Positions 43,611-52,185 of a stretch of DNA of 64,000 bases are shown in pieces. The number at the start of each line of letters is the position of its first letter. Within the stretch, counting starts at the first letter, position 1. A program made the position numbers and the translations under genes. The stretch lies in NCBI RefSeq assembly GCF_001909055.1, contig NZ_LVWI01000103.1:96283-160282 (forward strand), read 5' to 3'. The stretch is from Paenibacillus helianthi (GTDB lineage Bacteria; Bacillota; Bacilli; Paenibacillales; Paenibacillaceae). The notes beneath the pieces are model-generated. The model was not told the origin of the DNA, did not search any database, and saw only the letters and a list, made by a program, of their open reading frames with translations.

Positions 43611-43645
43611 AAGAATCTGCTATTTCCGTAGCAGATTCTTTTTTT
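43611..43645 (+). terminator. Terminator after the alcohol dehydrogenase gene
   Basis: AAGAATCTGCTA pairs perfectly with TAGCAGATTCTT around six bases, followed by a T run. Confidence 0.9.
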
Positions 43646-43670
43646 ATAACTAATTCTTACAGAGAAGTTA

Positions 43671-43712
43671 TTGTGTTCAGAATTTTAAATGTTATAATAC
43701 CCGTAGGGGTAT
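43671..43712 (+). promoter_or_regulatory. Rhodanese promoter overlapped by a CsoR/CstR-type operator
   Basis: The -35 is TTGTGT (43671-43676), the spacer 16 bp and the -10 TATAAT (43693-43698). ATACCC-GTAG-GGGTAT (43697-43712) overlaps the -10 end. This GC-cored palindrome is the form bound by CsoR-family repressors, among them the persulfide sensor CstR that controls rhodanese genes. Confidence 0.65.
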
Positions 43713-43746
43713 ATGTAATTCGTAAATATTAAAAGGAGAGATTAAC

Positions 43747-44064
43747 ATGGCATTCAAGATTTCAAAAGAAATCACCCCCCAGAAGGTAGCAGCGCAGCTC
43801 AAGAATGGGGAGTCCCTAAATATGCTGGATGTCCGCGAACCTGGAGAATGGAGGGAGGGACACATCGCCGGTGCTAAACATATTCCACTTGGATTGCTGT
43901 TAGAACGGCGACATGAGCTTGATCAGGCACAAGAAACGATTGTCATCTGTCGAAGCGGGAACCGGAGCGGCCTGGCTTGCGAGTTGCTGAATGAGAAGGG
44001 GTATAATGTTGTGAACATGACGGGTGGGCTTAATGCCTGGACAGATGAATTGGTGCGTGACTAA
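43747..44064 (+). CDS. Rhodanese-domain sulfurtransferase
   Basis: This single rhodanese domain has 105 residues. NMLDVREPGEWREGHIAGA and the active-site loop CRSGNRS (catalytic Cys near residue 72) are intact, so it can transfer sulfane sulfur. The YNVVNMTGGLNAWTDE ending is typical. AAAGGAGAG precedes ATG 43747. The upstream CsoR/CstR-type operator and the following membrane rhodanese suggest a role in persulfide detoxification. The regulator gene itself is not in the window. Confidence 0.92.
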   Translation: MAFKISKEITPQKVAAQLKNGESLNMLDVREPGEWREGHIAGAKHIPLGLLLERRHELDQAQETIVICRSGNRSGLACELLNEKGYNVVNMTGGLNAWTDELVRD

Positions 44065-44090
44065 AGCCGCTACTGAAAGGACAGGACAAT

Positions 44091-44513
44091 ATGATAACAC
44101 TTATATACTTTTTGACAGGAGCAGTGGTCTTATGGTTCTTACGCCAGATATGGCCCGTGCGTTCACTTTCCTATATTAAGGCTCGAGATTGGGTGCAAGT
44201 AAAAGAACGGTTAAATTTGAAAATGCTTGATGTCAGAGATGCTTCGGATTATTTGGAAGAACATATTTCCGGCTCAATAAATATATCTTTAGGGCGCCTT
44301 CCTTTTGTATGGCACCACGATCTATCCCCGGATGATGGTGTAATCATTCTGTCCAAAACAGGGTATCACAGCAATAAAGCAGCAAGAATCCTCCGTAAGC
44401 ATGGATTCCGTAATCTATATACAATACAAGGCGATGTTTGGCCTACAAGAGCGTGTTTTCAAAAAATACGCGCAAACAGAGGAAGTCATTGTGGACACAG
44501 ATTCAATCATTAA
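44091..44513 (+). CDS. Membrane-anchored rhodanese-like protein lacking the active-site Cys
   Basis: This protein has 140 residues: one N-terminal membrane helix (residues 2-20), then a rhodanese domain (NLKMLDVRDASDYLEEHISG, SINISLGRLPF). At the active-site loop the usual C-R-S-G-x-R-S reads S-K-T-G-Y-H-S, so the catalytic Cys is replaced by Ser, which should abolish sulfur transfer. The C-terminal tail (RACFQKIRANRGSHCGH) is unlike the family and has two other Cys residues. It follows the active rhodanese by 26 bases and may act as its membrane partner. Confidence 0.78.
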   Translation: MITLIYFLTGAVVLWFLRQIWPVRSLSYIKARDWVQVKERLNLKMLDVRDASDYLEEHISGSINISLGRLPFVWHHDLSPDDGVIILSKTGYHSNKAARILRKHGFRNLYTIQGDVWPTRACFQKIRANRGSHCGHRFNH

Positions 44514-44524
44514 CATAGCCGTGA

Positions 44525-45493
44525 TTAAATGCGGGCGGAATAGAAAGATAATCTCCCTTGCAGATCTGCTAACACTTCTTCCGGTACTTCTCTAACCTTA
44601 ACGTCACTACCCAGGAAAAGTATCCAATTTGTCATTTCGGTCAATTCTCCAGGCTTTTTCACATGGATAAAAGTCTTTAGAATGGCTGTGGTCTGGTAAG
44701 GATTCGTATATGAAATTGAAATTTTAAATGGATGGTATTTTTTGAACTGGGCAATCGCTTTTGGACCAAGTTCAAGGACAAGGTTGATTTCTTCTTCCTG
44801 TTTACTAAGTTTTTCAAAAATCTTTTTCTTGCTTAATCTATTTTTCTCCGGATAGGGGATAATATTGGTGAGATAGTCGACATGGAAAATCCGTTTCTTT
44901 TCTTCTTTTAAGTCAAAACCTTCAATCAGCCAAAGGTTTTTTTCACGATAAAGGTGCATGAGATAAATGGGGTAGGGCGTAATGACTTTCTCTTCCTCGA
45001 TGGTAATCAATAAATAACTATCCAAAAGGAGGATTTGGATTAGTTTTTCCAGCATGGGATGGGGGAGATCGGAAAGATCAAGCAAGTCAGGATTATTAGG
45101 GTTGGTCCCTTCAAAAAATAAGGTTTGATTCAAAAGAAAAAGATCATCTTGCTGGTTTTCTGATATGAGGCCCAGTAGTTTTTCGGATAAAGACTGACGA
45201 CTTTTTAGATAAGGGAGTTGCCCGTTTCTTGTGGCCATAAAGGCAATAAAAAGCGCTTTGACCTCATCATCGGTAAAGCGGACAACAGGAAGAACAGAGT
45301 TGCGCATGACAGAATACCCCCCATCCCTTCCAACTTCTGCGACAAGCGGCATTCCCATGGCCTCAATTTCTCTGATATCTCTAATAGCCGTCGAACGGGA
45401 GATGTTAAATTCCTGCATGATTTCAGAAATAGTAAAATGGGCGCGGTTGTTGATATACCTCATGATGATATTGATCCGTTCAACTTTTTTCAT
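44525..45493 (-). CDS. WYL-domain transcriptional regulator (YafY type)
   Basis: This 322-residue protein has an N-terminal DeoR/HTH_11 helix-turn-helix (RINIIMRYINNRAHFTISEI, EFNISRSTAIRDIREIEAMG) and a central WYL-type domain with a divergent core (YREKNLWLIEGFDLKEEKKR). A WCX-like C-terminus follows. It is divergent from the GyrI-like gene 110 bases away and probably regulates it. TTGACA at 45517-45522 with a TATCAT near 45537 is the candidate target promoter. Confidence 0.85.
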   Translation of the reverse strand: MKKVERINIIMRYINNRAHFTISEIMQEFNISRSTAIRDIREIEAMGMPLVAEVGRDGGYSVMRNSVLPVVRFTDDEVKALFIAFMATRNGQLPYLKSRQSLSEKLLGLISENQQDDLFLLNQTLFFEGTNPNNPDLLDLSDLPHPMLEKLIQILLLDSYLLITIEEEKVITPYPIYLMHLYREKNLWLIEGFDLKEEKKRIFHVDYLTNIIPYPEKNRLSKKKIFEKLSKQEEEINLVLELGPKAIAQFKKYHPFKISISYTNPYQTTAILKTFIHVKKPGELTEMTNWILFLGSDVKVREVPEEVLADLQGRLSFYSARI

Positions 45494-45603
45494 GGGGACT
45501 CCTAAACAGTATCATTTTTTGACATGATTTAAGGCTATCATATATTTATCAAGTGAAGAAGACAACTCATTTGATGAATCCACAAAAAAGGATGGTTTTG
45601 ACT

Positions 45604-46083
45604 ATGGAAGATTATTCCCTTGAAGAAAAAGACAGCTTTACCGTGATAGGCTTAGGAACTGAGCTCAAGAGTGATTACACAGATTATGCTGGCATTAACA
45701 AAGAAAAGTCTGACTTTTGGCAGGCCGTCAGCCAAGACGGAAGGCTTGATTATCTAAAAGGCATAGCCACCAATGACTATATTTTTGCCGTGAACGAAGC
45801 GGTGAATAACAAAATGATGCATTATGCCGGTGTTATGACCGAGGCAGCTGCACCAGAAGAAGCTAGGGTTATCCAATTTCCTAAAGGGAAATACCTGGTT
45901 GTTAGAGGAGAAGCGGAGACGGCTGATGAATTAAATAATAAGCTTGCCGGCCTTGCCTTTGGTCAAGCCTTGCCGGAAGCCAAGGATTTCGCCTATGTCG
46001 GGGGACCTAATACAACGGTGGAGATGGGGCAGCGGGGCGGCTTAGTTATTGGTGAAATGTGGATCCCTGTGGTAAGGAAATAA
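45604..46083 (+). CDS. GyrI-like small-molecule-binding protein
   Basis: This 159-residue protein is made of the SOUL/GyrI-like effector-binding fold: FTVIGLGTELKSDYTDYAGI, HYAGVMTEAAAPEEARVIQF, GKYLVVRGEAETADELNNKL and MGQRGGLVIGEMWIPV. Such proteins bind hydrophobic drugs or antagonise gyrase inhibitors. The start is uncertain: ATG 45604, 45592 or 45574; GTG 45553 coincides with the likely transcription start and is less likely. It is paired with the divergent WYL regulator and a downstream gene of unknown function. Confidence 0.8.
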   Translation: MEDYSLEEKDSFTVIGLGTELKSDYTDYAGINKEKSDFWQAVSQDGRLDYLKGIATNDYIFAVNEAVNNKMMHYAGVMTEAAAPEEARVIQFPKGKYLVVRGEAETADELNNKLAGLAFGQALPEAKDFAYVGGPNTTVEMGQRGGLVIGEMWIPVVRK

Positions 46084-46108
46084 TCTGAACATAAGAGGAG
46101 TGCTGGAA

Positions 46109-46573
46109 ATGTCCTACACCGTTGATTTTACAAATGTGTCTACGATTGGCTTGGAGTCTTCACCTGTAGTTGATACACTTGCAGGCTTACGCGCTAATGA
46201 AGCCCGTTACTTCATGAACAAATATAAACATGAATTTGAGGTTGTGCCAGCCAGTGAGAGCCAGGATGCTCTTGATTATGTGAACCGGATTTTGAAGGAA
46301 GAACGAGATATTGTTTTTGCGGCCAAGCCTTTAGAAACATCACGTTTTCAAGTGGAAAATATCCGGTTTACCTACGTCTTTTATGAGGATGGTCTTGCGC
46401 TCAACGTGATGTATACGGTGGATGACTCCAAGAAGCGGGCTGTAGGCTTTAAGCTATCTGAGGGGATGGAGATACCACAGGAGTTAGAAGGGAAGTTTAA
46501 GTTTGCCAGACAGAAGTCTAAACTGGCGGGAACAATCCGTGGTTCGTTTTTTGTAATTAAAGGCGAATATTAG
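46109..46573 (+). CDS. Hypothetical protein in the WYL/GyrI-like unit
   Basis: This protein of 154 residues belongs to no family I can name. It is soluble and mixed alpha/beta, with notable segments RANEARYFMNKYKHEFEVVP, LDYVNRILKEERDIVFAAKP and FTYVFYEDGLALNVMYTVDD. ATG 46109 follows AGGAG by nine bases, 25 bases after the GyrI-like gene, so they share a transcript. It may act on the same small molecule. A terminator follows. Confidence 0.6.
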   Translation: MSYTVDFTNVSTIGLESSPVVDTLAGLRANEARYFMNKYKHEFEVVPASESQDALDYVNRILKEERDIVFAAKPLETSRFQVENIRFTYVFYEDGLALNVMYTVDDSKKRAVGFKLSEGMEIPQELEGKFKFARQKSKLAGTIRGSFFVIKGEY

Positions 46574-46626
46574 AAGTAACGAATACAGGCAAGCCTTGGC
46601 AGGATTCCTTAGGCCACATACCAAAA

Positions 46627-46656
46627 AAAGAACCTGATGACTTCATCAGGTTCTTT
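46627..46656 (+). terminator. Terminator of the GyrI-like unit
   Basis: AAAGAACCTGATGA pairs perfectly with TCATCAGGTTCTTT around a two-base loop. Confidence 0.8.
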
Positions 46657-46809
46657 AATATTGCATCTAAACAGACGCGATGATATAATCGGTTTGCATC
46701 AAAATTAATATTTATTAGCATAGTAAAGGCATCTTATATTATTAATATACCACGCAGTCAAACTCTTGTCAAATTTTTTTCTCAATTTAATGGTTAGGGG
46801 AGATCTTGA

Positions 46810-49419
46810 ATGAGTTCATTAGTTATCGGCTTTCAGGAAGTGGATGATACCCAGCTTCTACTTGTTGGGGGAAAAGGGCTTCATTTAGGAAAGTTATCGA
46901 AACTGCCTGGAATACAGGTACCCGAAGGATTCTGTGTTACAACAGTGGGATATCAAAGAGCCATCGAACAAAACGAAATGTATCATTCTTTGTTGGGTAG
47001 ACTAACCATGCTAAATGTTGAAGACCGGGCTCAAATTAGTAATGTCAGCCGGAAGCTTCGACAAATCATCGAAGAAGCAGAAATTCCTTCGGATGTCGTG
47101 AATGCAGTTACGTACTATCTTTCCCGGTTTGGAGAGGAGCAGGCTTATGCGGTACGTTCCAGTGCGACTGCTGAGGATTTACCGCATGCGTCTTTTGCTG
47201 GACAACAAGACACCTATTTAAATATCATCGGCGTTGATGCAATCCTGCAGCATATCAGCAGATGTTGGGCTTCCCTATTTACGGAGCGGGCGGTAATCTA
47301 CCGGATGCAAAATGGATTTGACCACAGTCAAGTTTATTTATCCGTTATCGTGCAAAGAATGGTATACCCGGAGGCCTCAGGGGTATTATTTACCGCTGAT
47401 CCGATTACTTCTAACCGGAAGCTGCTATCCATCGATGCGGTCTTTGGGCTTGGAGAAGCACTGGTCTCGGGCTTGGTATCTGCCGATGGTTATAAAGTAC
47501 AGGAAGAGAAAATCGTTGAGAAGAGAATCGCAACCAAGAAGTTGGCTATCTATGGTTTAAAAGAAGGCGGAACAGAAACCCGGCAGATTGAACCTAATCG
47601 GCAAAAAGATCAAACACTTACTGAACAACAAATTTTACAGCTGGCACGCATCGGAAGGCAGATTGAAGGTTACTTTGGCTGCCCCCAGGACATCGAATGG
47701 TGTTTGGCCGAGGATACATTTTATATTGTTCAGAGCCGGCCAATTACTACTTTATACCCGATTCCTGAAACGAACGATCAAAACAATCACGTTTATGTAT
47801 CTGTAGGTCATCAACAAATGATGACGGATCCCTTAAAACCACTGGGAATGTCTTTATTCCAGTTAACCTCTTTTGGGCCCAGGTATAAAGCTGGCGGAAG
47901 ATTATTTGTGGATATCACACAGCATCTGTCTTCGCCTGCCGGCAGGGCCACTTTATTAAATAACCTTGGATCCGATCCGCTGATTAAAGGTGCACTCATG
48001 ACCATAATAGAACGGGATTTCATTAAATTGCTCCCCGCAGATAATAAGGAATTGAGCCCCAGTATAAACAATAAAGGGATGCCGTCTGCTGGTCTTCAGC
48101 CACAAACTGAAATCGATCCGGCAATCGTTCCTGATTTGATTAAACGAAATCAAACATCGATAGAAGAGCTTAAACAAAATATCCATACGAAATCAGGCTC
48201 CAATTTAATTGATTTTATTTTGGAAGATATCCAGCAATTAAAGAAGATCTTATTTGACCCGCAAAGTACGGCTGTGTTTATGGCTGCTATAAATGCTACA
48301 TCATGGATCAATAAAAACATGAACGAGTGGTTAGGCGAAAAAAACGCAGCAGATACACTTTCCCAATCTGTACAGAGCAATATTACTTCGGAAATGGGGC
48401 TGGCACTAATGGATGTTGCGGATGTGATTCGTCCTTATCCAGAAGTGATTGATTATTTGCAGCATGCAAAAGAAGATGATTTTCTGGATGAACTGGTAAA
48501 GCTTGAGGGCGGACAGGAAACCCAAGACGCTATTCATGCTTATCTCGATAAATATGGAATGCGCTGTGTCGGAGAAATCGATATTACCAGAACGCGTTGG
48601 AGCGAGAAACCCACTGCCCTTATCCCGTTGATCCTGAATCACATCAGGAACTTTGAGCCTAACGCCGGCCATCTGAAATTTGAGCAAGGGCGCCAGGAAG
48701 CATTGAACAAAGAACAAGAGTTAATAGATCGATTGAAGCAATTACCGGACGGTGAACAAAAAGCCAAAGAGGCAAAACGAATGATCGACATCATCCGGAA
48801 TTTCATCGGCTACCGGGAGTATCCAAAATACGGCATGGTAAGCCGCTACTTCATTTATAAGCAGGCTTTACTCAAAGAAGCTGAACAACTCGTTCAAGCT
48901 GGGGTTATCCATGACAAAGAAGATATGTACTATCTCACTTTTGAAGAACTTCATGAAGTCGTGCGTACAAATAAGCTGGATTACAAGATCATCAGCCAAC
49001 GAAAAGAAGAGTACTCATTTTATGAGAAACTAACTCCCCCACGTGTCATTACGTCGGATGGTGAAGCAATCTCCGGTGAGTATAAACGGGAAAATATACC
49101 TGCTAATGCAATTGTAGGTTTACCCGTATCTACTGGAGTGATAGAAGGAAGAGCGCGTGTCATTTTAGACATGGAAAATGCCAATCTGGATGATGGAGAT
49201 ATATTAGTTACCTCCTTTACTGACCCTGGCTGGACACCACTATTTGTATCTATAAAAGGTCTAGTCACCGAAGTTGGCGGACTCATGACTCATGGAGCCG
49301 TTGTCGCGCGTGAATATGGCTTGCCGGCAGTTGTCGGGGTGGAGAATGTTACCAAACTGATCAAAGACGGACAGAGAATTCGGGTGAATGGAACAGAAGG
49401 GTATATCGAAATACTGTAG
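46810..49419 (+). CDS. rph: Rifampin phosphotransferase (rifamycin-inactivating)
   Basis: RPH phosphorylates rifamycins with ATP, giving inactive drug, AMP and phosphate. The 869 residues match the family length (about 867). The ATP-grasp domain occupies about residues 1-315 (VGGKGLHLGKLSKLPG, YAVRSSATAEDLPHASFAGQ, FYIVQSRPITTLYP). The rifamycin-binding domain runs from about 325 to 755. The swivelling phosphohistidine domain ends the protein with H828 in GGLMTHGAVVAREYG. AGGGGAG precedes ATG 46810. PEP synthase is excluded by the large helical middle domain. No rifamycin-associated-element-like palindrome was seen in the 150 bases upstream. Confidence 0.92.
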   Translation: MSSLVIGFQEVDDTQLLLVGGKGLHLGKLSKLPGIQVPEGFCVTTVGYQRAIEQNEMYHSLLGRLTMLNVEDRAQISNVSRKLRQIIEEAEIPSDVVNAVTYYLSRFGEEQAYAVRSSATAEDLPHASFAGQQDTYLNIIGVDAILQHISRCWASLFTERAVIYRMQNGFDHSQVYLSVIVQRMVYPEASGVLFTADPITSNRKLLSIDAVFGLGEALVSGLVSADGYKVQEEKIVEKRIATKKLAIYGLKEGGTETRQIEPNRQKDQTLTEQQILQLARIGRQIEGYFGCPQDIEWCLAEDTFYIVQSRPITTLYPIPETNDQNNHVYVSVGHQQMMTDPLKPLGMSLFQLTSFGPRYKAGGRLFVDITQHLSSPAGRATLLNNLGSDPLIKGALMTIIERDFIKLLPADNKELSPSINNKGMPSAGLQPQTEIDPAIVPDLIKRNQTSIEELKQNIHTKSGSNLIDFILEDIQQLKKILFDPQSTAVFMAAINATSWINKNMNEWLGEKNAADTLSQSVQSNITSEMGLALMDVADVIRPYPEVIDYLQHAKEDDFLDELVKLEGGQETQDAIHAYLDKYGMRCVGEIDITRTRWSEKPTALIPLILNHIRNFEPNAGHLKFEQGRQEALNKEQELIDRLKQLPDGEQKAKEAKRMIDIIRNFIGYREYPKYGMVSRYFIYKQALLKEAEQLVQAGVIHDKEDMYYLTFEELHEVVRTNKLDYKIISQRKEEYSFYEKLTPPRVITSDGEAISGEYKRENIPANAIVGLPVSTGVIEGRARVILDMENANLDDGDILVTSFTDPGWTPLFVSIKGLVTEVGGLMTHGAVVAREYGLPAVVGVENVTKLIKDGQRIRVNGTEGYIEIL

Positions 49420-49479
49420 GCAGTAGTTCATCTTCAGGTTTTCTCCACACCATGGAGTATTCGCTTAGAATTGCAGAAA

Positions 49480-49531
49480 GCGGCCATACACCTCATCAGT
49501 ATTAAAAAAGGTTACTTCCCTGTATGGCCGC
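49480..49531. repeat. Inverted repeat after rph
   Basis: GCGGCCATACA (49480-49490) and TGTATGGCCGC (49521-49531) are perfect 11-bp arms 30 bases apart. There is no T tail, so it is not a standard terminator; it could be a processed hairpin or a relic of a small repeat element. Confidence 0.5.
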
Positions 49532-49575
49532 ATGGAGATTAGCACTTTCACTATGAACATTGAGATAAGAAGTAA

Positions 49576-49923
49576 TTATTTCTCCCAAAGCTCGATCAGC
49601 CGGCCTTCAGGATCTTCAATCCAAACAAACTTTCCGAATTCACTAATCTCTATATTCTTGGCAAGAGTTACACCAATCTGTTCAAGATGTTGCATAGTCT
49701 CATTTAGATCATGTACTTGGAAATTCAACATCACTTGTTGTTCGGTTGGAAAATAACTGTCATTCTCAGTAAAGAAAGAAAAGATCGTCTCATTTCCTGA
49801 TTCAGGTTTAATCACAGTCCCATTCCAATTGTCTATTTCAATCTTCAACACTTCACTGTACCATTTTTTCACAACTTCAAGATTCTTGGTTCTCCAAAAT
49901 ATTCCTCCGAAACCTTTTATCAT
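49576..49923 (-). CDS. Glyoxalase/bleomycin-resistance (VOC) family protein
   Basis: This protein has 115 residues with two beta-alpha-beta-beta-beta modules: FGGIFWRTKNLEVVKKWYSE and, in the second half, VMLNFQVHDLNETMQHLEQI, ending FVWIEDPEGRLIELWEK. The last motif provides a metal-binding Glu typical of VOC enzymes. The substrate is unknown; the gene stands alone and is convergent with rph. ATG 49923 has AGGAG upstream on the minus strand. Confidence 0.88.
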   Translation of the reverse strand: MIKGFGGIFWRTKNLEVVKKWYSEVLKIEIDNWNGTVIKPESGNETIFSFFTENDSYFPTEQQVMLNFQVHDLNETMQHLEQIGVTLAKNIEISEFGKFVWIEDPEGRLIELWEK

Positions 49924-50176
49924 TGTATCCAGCTCCTGTCTGTCATCAAATTTTTAGTTGTCCGATTTGATATTCGAGATCGATATTCTTCCTCCTTTTT
50001 TAATGCCCTAAAAATATATTTTATTTTCTGATGAAATGGAGTCTAAAGGATAACACACAGGAGGATAGGGCTAAGAGGCTGGATTTTGAATTTCTTGCAT
50101 AAGCTCCGCGTTATAATGGAAAACTTCTGTAGTGCGAATCAACACATTGATTCGATTTCTTAGGAGGTTAAACATT

Positions 50177-50365
50177 ATGACAACTCAGGATCCGCAGGAG
50201 CTTCTTAGGCTTAAGCACGAGCAGGACGAGGAAAAAAGACAGTTCACAAATTTTGCCCGGGCTGTCTCCGGCCACGGTGAAGTAGAAGCAGGTCAGGAAA
50301 ACAGTAAAGACCGGCTGCCTGACGATCAAAACCGTATGAAATCTGTGGAGAACAGACAAAATTAA
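50177..50365 (+). CDS. Small hydrophilic hypothetical protein
   Basis: This protein of 62 residues is very charged, without hydrophobic segments (LLRLKHEQDEEKRQFTNFAR, then a Gly/Glu/Asn-rich tail). AGGAGG lies nine bases before ATG 50177 and a terminator begins 12 bases after the stop, so the gene is probably real. An inverted repeat CGAATCAA-CACA-TTGATTCG (50136-50155) lies in its leader. I do not recognise a family. Confidence 0.55.
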   Translation: MTTQDPQELLRLKHEQDEEKRQFTNFARAVSGHGEVEAGQENSKDRLPDDQNRMKSVENRQN

Positions 50366-50376
50366 GGATTAAAATG

Positions 50377-50403
50377 AAGCCGATCCTTTGTGGGATCGGC
50401 TTT
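50377..50403 (+). terminator. Terminator after the small gene
   Basis: AAGCCGATCC pairs perfectly with GGATCGGCTT, followed by TAAAAT; the T tail is weak. Confidence 0.75.
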
Positions 50404-50482
50404 AAAATACATAACTTTTTTCTTAGGTTCAACTTAAATGATTTTAAAAAATAGCTTGCCATAAAAGAAAATTTATCATAAA

Positions 50483-50515
50483 CTGTTGATAGATCAACCG
50501 TTGATCTATCAACAG
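50483..50515. promoter_or_regulatory. 33-bp perfect inverted repeat upstream of the SDR gene
   Basis: CTGTTGATAGATCAA and TTGATCTATCAACAG are perfect 15-bp arms around CCG. Each arm contains the near-palindrome TTGATAGATCAA, so it could hold two repressor dimers. It lies 85 bases before the SDR start and has no T tail. Confidence 0.6.
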
Positions 50516-50599
50516 ATATGTTTCAGATAACTGGAAGTATGGAATACAGTTTACGGAGTAATGAACATAAGATTGCCCGTAGAAAAAGGAGAATAACAG

Positions 50600-51301
50600 A
50601 TGACAAAGACAGCATTAGTAACTGGTGCGAATAAAGGGATTGGATTCGAGATTGCAAAGCAATTGTTAGAAGCGGGGTATCGTGTTTTAGTTGGGGCACG
50701 CGATCAGGAGCGGGGCGAAACAGCAGTAACTGCCCTCCAAGCATTTGGTGATGCACATTTGGTATTGTTGGACGTTGCTGACCCACAGAGTATTGATATT
50801 GCAGTGACAAGTATTAAGCAGAATTTCCCTGAGTTGACGCTTTTGGTGAACAATGCCGGTATTCCAGGCGATATGCATAAACTTGGATGGGAATTTGCGG
50901 TTGAAGAACTGCAGGTAACTCATCAAGTTAATTTTATCGGTCCTTTTGCACTTTCAAAAGGCTTGCTCCCCTTATTGATTGCCAATAGAGGCACTATTCA
51001 AAATATCAGTATACCTATTGAGCCGTTACCTTACTTCAATGCATTTGCCTATCAAACATCTAAGGCTCCTTTAAATGTCATGACAAAGTCTTGGGGAATG
51101 AGCTTTGAGAAGGAGAATATACCTGTAGAGATCTTATCAGTGATGCCTGGGGCGGTTTCAACAGATTTAAATGGTAATATGACAGGAGATTTCGTGAAAA
51201 CAACTGCTCAAGCTGCGGAATTTATCCTTACCTTTGTTTTGGATGATAAAAATCACAATGGACAGGTCATTAATTATGACGGCACGCTAGCAGTATACTG
51301 A
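50600..51301 (+). CDS. Short-chain dehydrogenase/reductase
   Basis: This 233-residue Rossmann enzyme has the cofactor motif TGANKGIGFEIAKQL (NADP-type), LVNNAGI, and catalytic Tyr-x3-Lys in YQTSKAPLN (Y-Q-T-S-K). The usual catalytic Ser lies in IQNISIPIE, where the common S-S has become N-I-S. It is a carbonyl-reductase-like SDR of the type found beside small MarR or TetR regulators. AAGGAG precedes ATG 50600. The 33-bp palindrome upstream is the likely control site; the MarR gene that follows is a candidate regulator. Confidence 0.9.
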   Translation: MTKTALVTGANKGIGFEIAKQLLEAGYRVLVGARDQERGETAVTALQAFGDAHLVLLDVADPQSIDIAVTSIKQNFPELTLLVNNAGIPGDMHKLGWEFAVEELQVTHQVNFIGPFALSKGLLPLLIANRGTIQNISIPIEPLPYFNAFAYQTSKAPLNVMTKSWGMSFEKENIPVEILSVMPGAVSTDLNGNMTGDFVKTTAQAAEFILTFVLDDKNHNGQVINYDGTLAVY

Positions 51302-51352
51302 TTGAATAATAAGATTCACTTATACATTCTGAACGACTTCAACTTCTAGGAT

Positions 51353-51380
51353 AGCCCTTTCTCCACCGGAGAGGGCTTTT
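51353..51380 (+). terminator. Terminator after the SDR gene
   Basis: AGCCCTTTCTCC pairs with GGAGAGGGCT (imperfect) and is followed by TTTT. Confidence 0.7.
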
Positions 51381-51521
51381 AGTTTTGGATGATATCACTT
51401 CCATATGCACGAAGAGGGATCGTTATGGCTCTAGGCAGACTTGCTTGTAAAGAAATTACGTTGTATATTGTCTATTACATTTGCAAGCCTGTAGTAATAA
51501 AATCCGATTAAGAAAGATGGG

Positions 51522-51968
51522 ATGGTTTTGAGCAAAGATTGGTCACAGAAAGCCACGCTGTTATACCAAATGTACGGTGTAAACAATGCCATAAACACTA
51601 CATTCGATGCTTACATCAGTATCAGCCAATCTCGCTTTGAAATACTCGCATTAATATATCAAGAAACCGAAATCAGTCAGAGTGCCTTACAGAAAAAAGT
51701 GACCCTTGACAAGGCAGCTGTCGCTAGACATCTCAAACAGCTTGAAGATAACGGGATCGTATCAAGAAGAAAAAAAGATGGGGACAACCGTATCATTCTG
51801 GTTAAATTAACGGATCGCGGAAGAGGATTAATCGAAACTTCACAAAAGGAGAAAGAGCATTTTGCGGAGGAACTATTAACTGATATTAGTGATACAGAGC
51901 TTACCGTGCTAAGGAAAATATTAGTACAGCTAAATAGAAATGTTGAAAAAATGAAGGGAAACGTTTAA
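51522..51968 (+). CDS. MarR-family transcriptional regulator
   Basis: This 148-residue MarR protein has the winged helix ISQSALQKKVTLDKAAVARH followed by LKQLEDNGIVSRRKKDGDNR, and a C-terminal dimer helix (LTVLRKILVQLNRNVEKM). The DNRIILVKLTDRG wing is characteristic. It stands between terminators, 220 bases after the SDR gene. Its own promoter region does not contain the 33-bp repeat, so a link to the SDR gene is only positional. Confidence 0.9.
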   Translation: MVLSKDWSQKATLLYQMYGVNNAINTTFDAYISISQSRFEILALIYQETEISQSALQKKVTLDKAAVARHLKQLEDNGIVSRRKKDGDNRIILVKLTDRGRGLIETSQKEKEHFAEELLTDISDTELTVLRKILVQLNRNVEKMKGNV

Positions 51969-52010
51969 TCAGAACAAAACACCTTCTTACTAGCGAATAT
52001 ATACTCATTG

Positions 52011-52036
52011 AAATCCGCGCTGTGTGCGGATTTTTT
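52011..52036 (+). terminator. Terminator after the MarR gene
   Basis: AAATCCGC pairs with GCGGATTT, followed by TTT and more T. Confidence 0.8.
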
Positions 52037-52080
52037 GTTTTGCGCAGATACAGAACCATTTATCCTTGTCAGAATCAAGC

Positions 52081-52140
52081 TTGCAAAAAGAAAAATAATT
52101 GCTATACTAAGTTTAAATAACATTTTAAATGACATTTAAA
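52081..52140 (+). promoter_or_regulatory. Promoter and ATTTAAA repeats before the TetR gene
   Basis: TTGCAA (52081-52086), a 16-bp spacer and TATACT (52103-52108) form a promoter. Immediately downstream, AGTTTAAATAACATTTTAAA and ATGACATTTAAAT contain three TTTAAA cores and the palindrome CATTTTAAATG, a plausible autoregulatory operator. Confidence 0.5.
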
Positions 52141-52185
52141 TTAATCGGATCGTTCAATTCAAACTCACATACTTGGAGGTTACAC

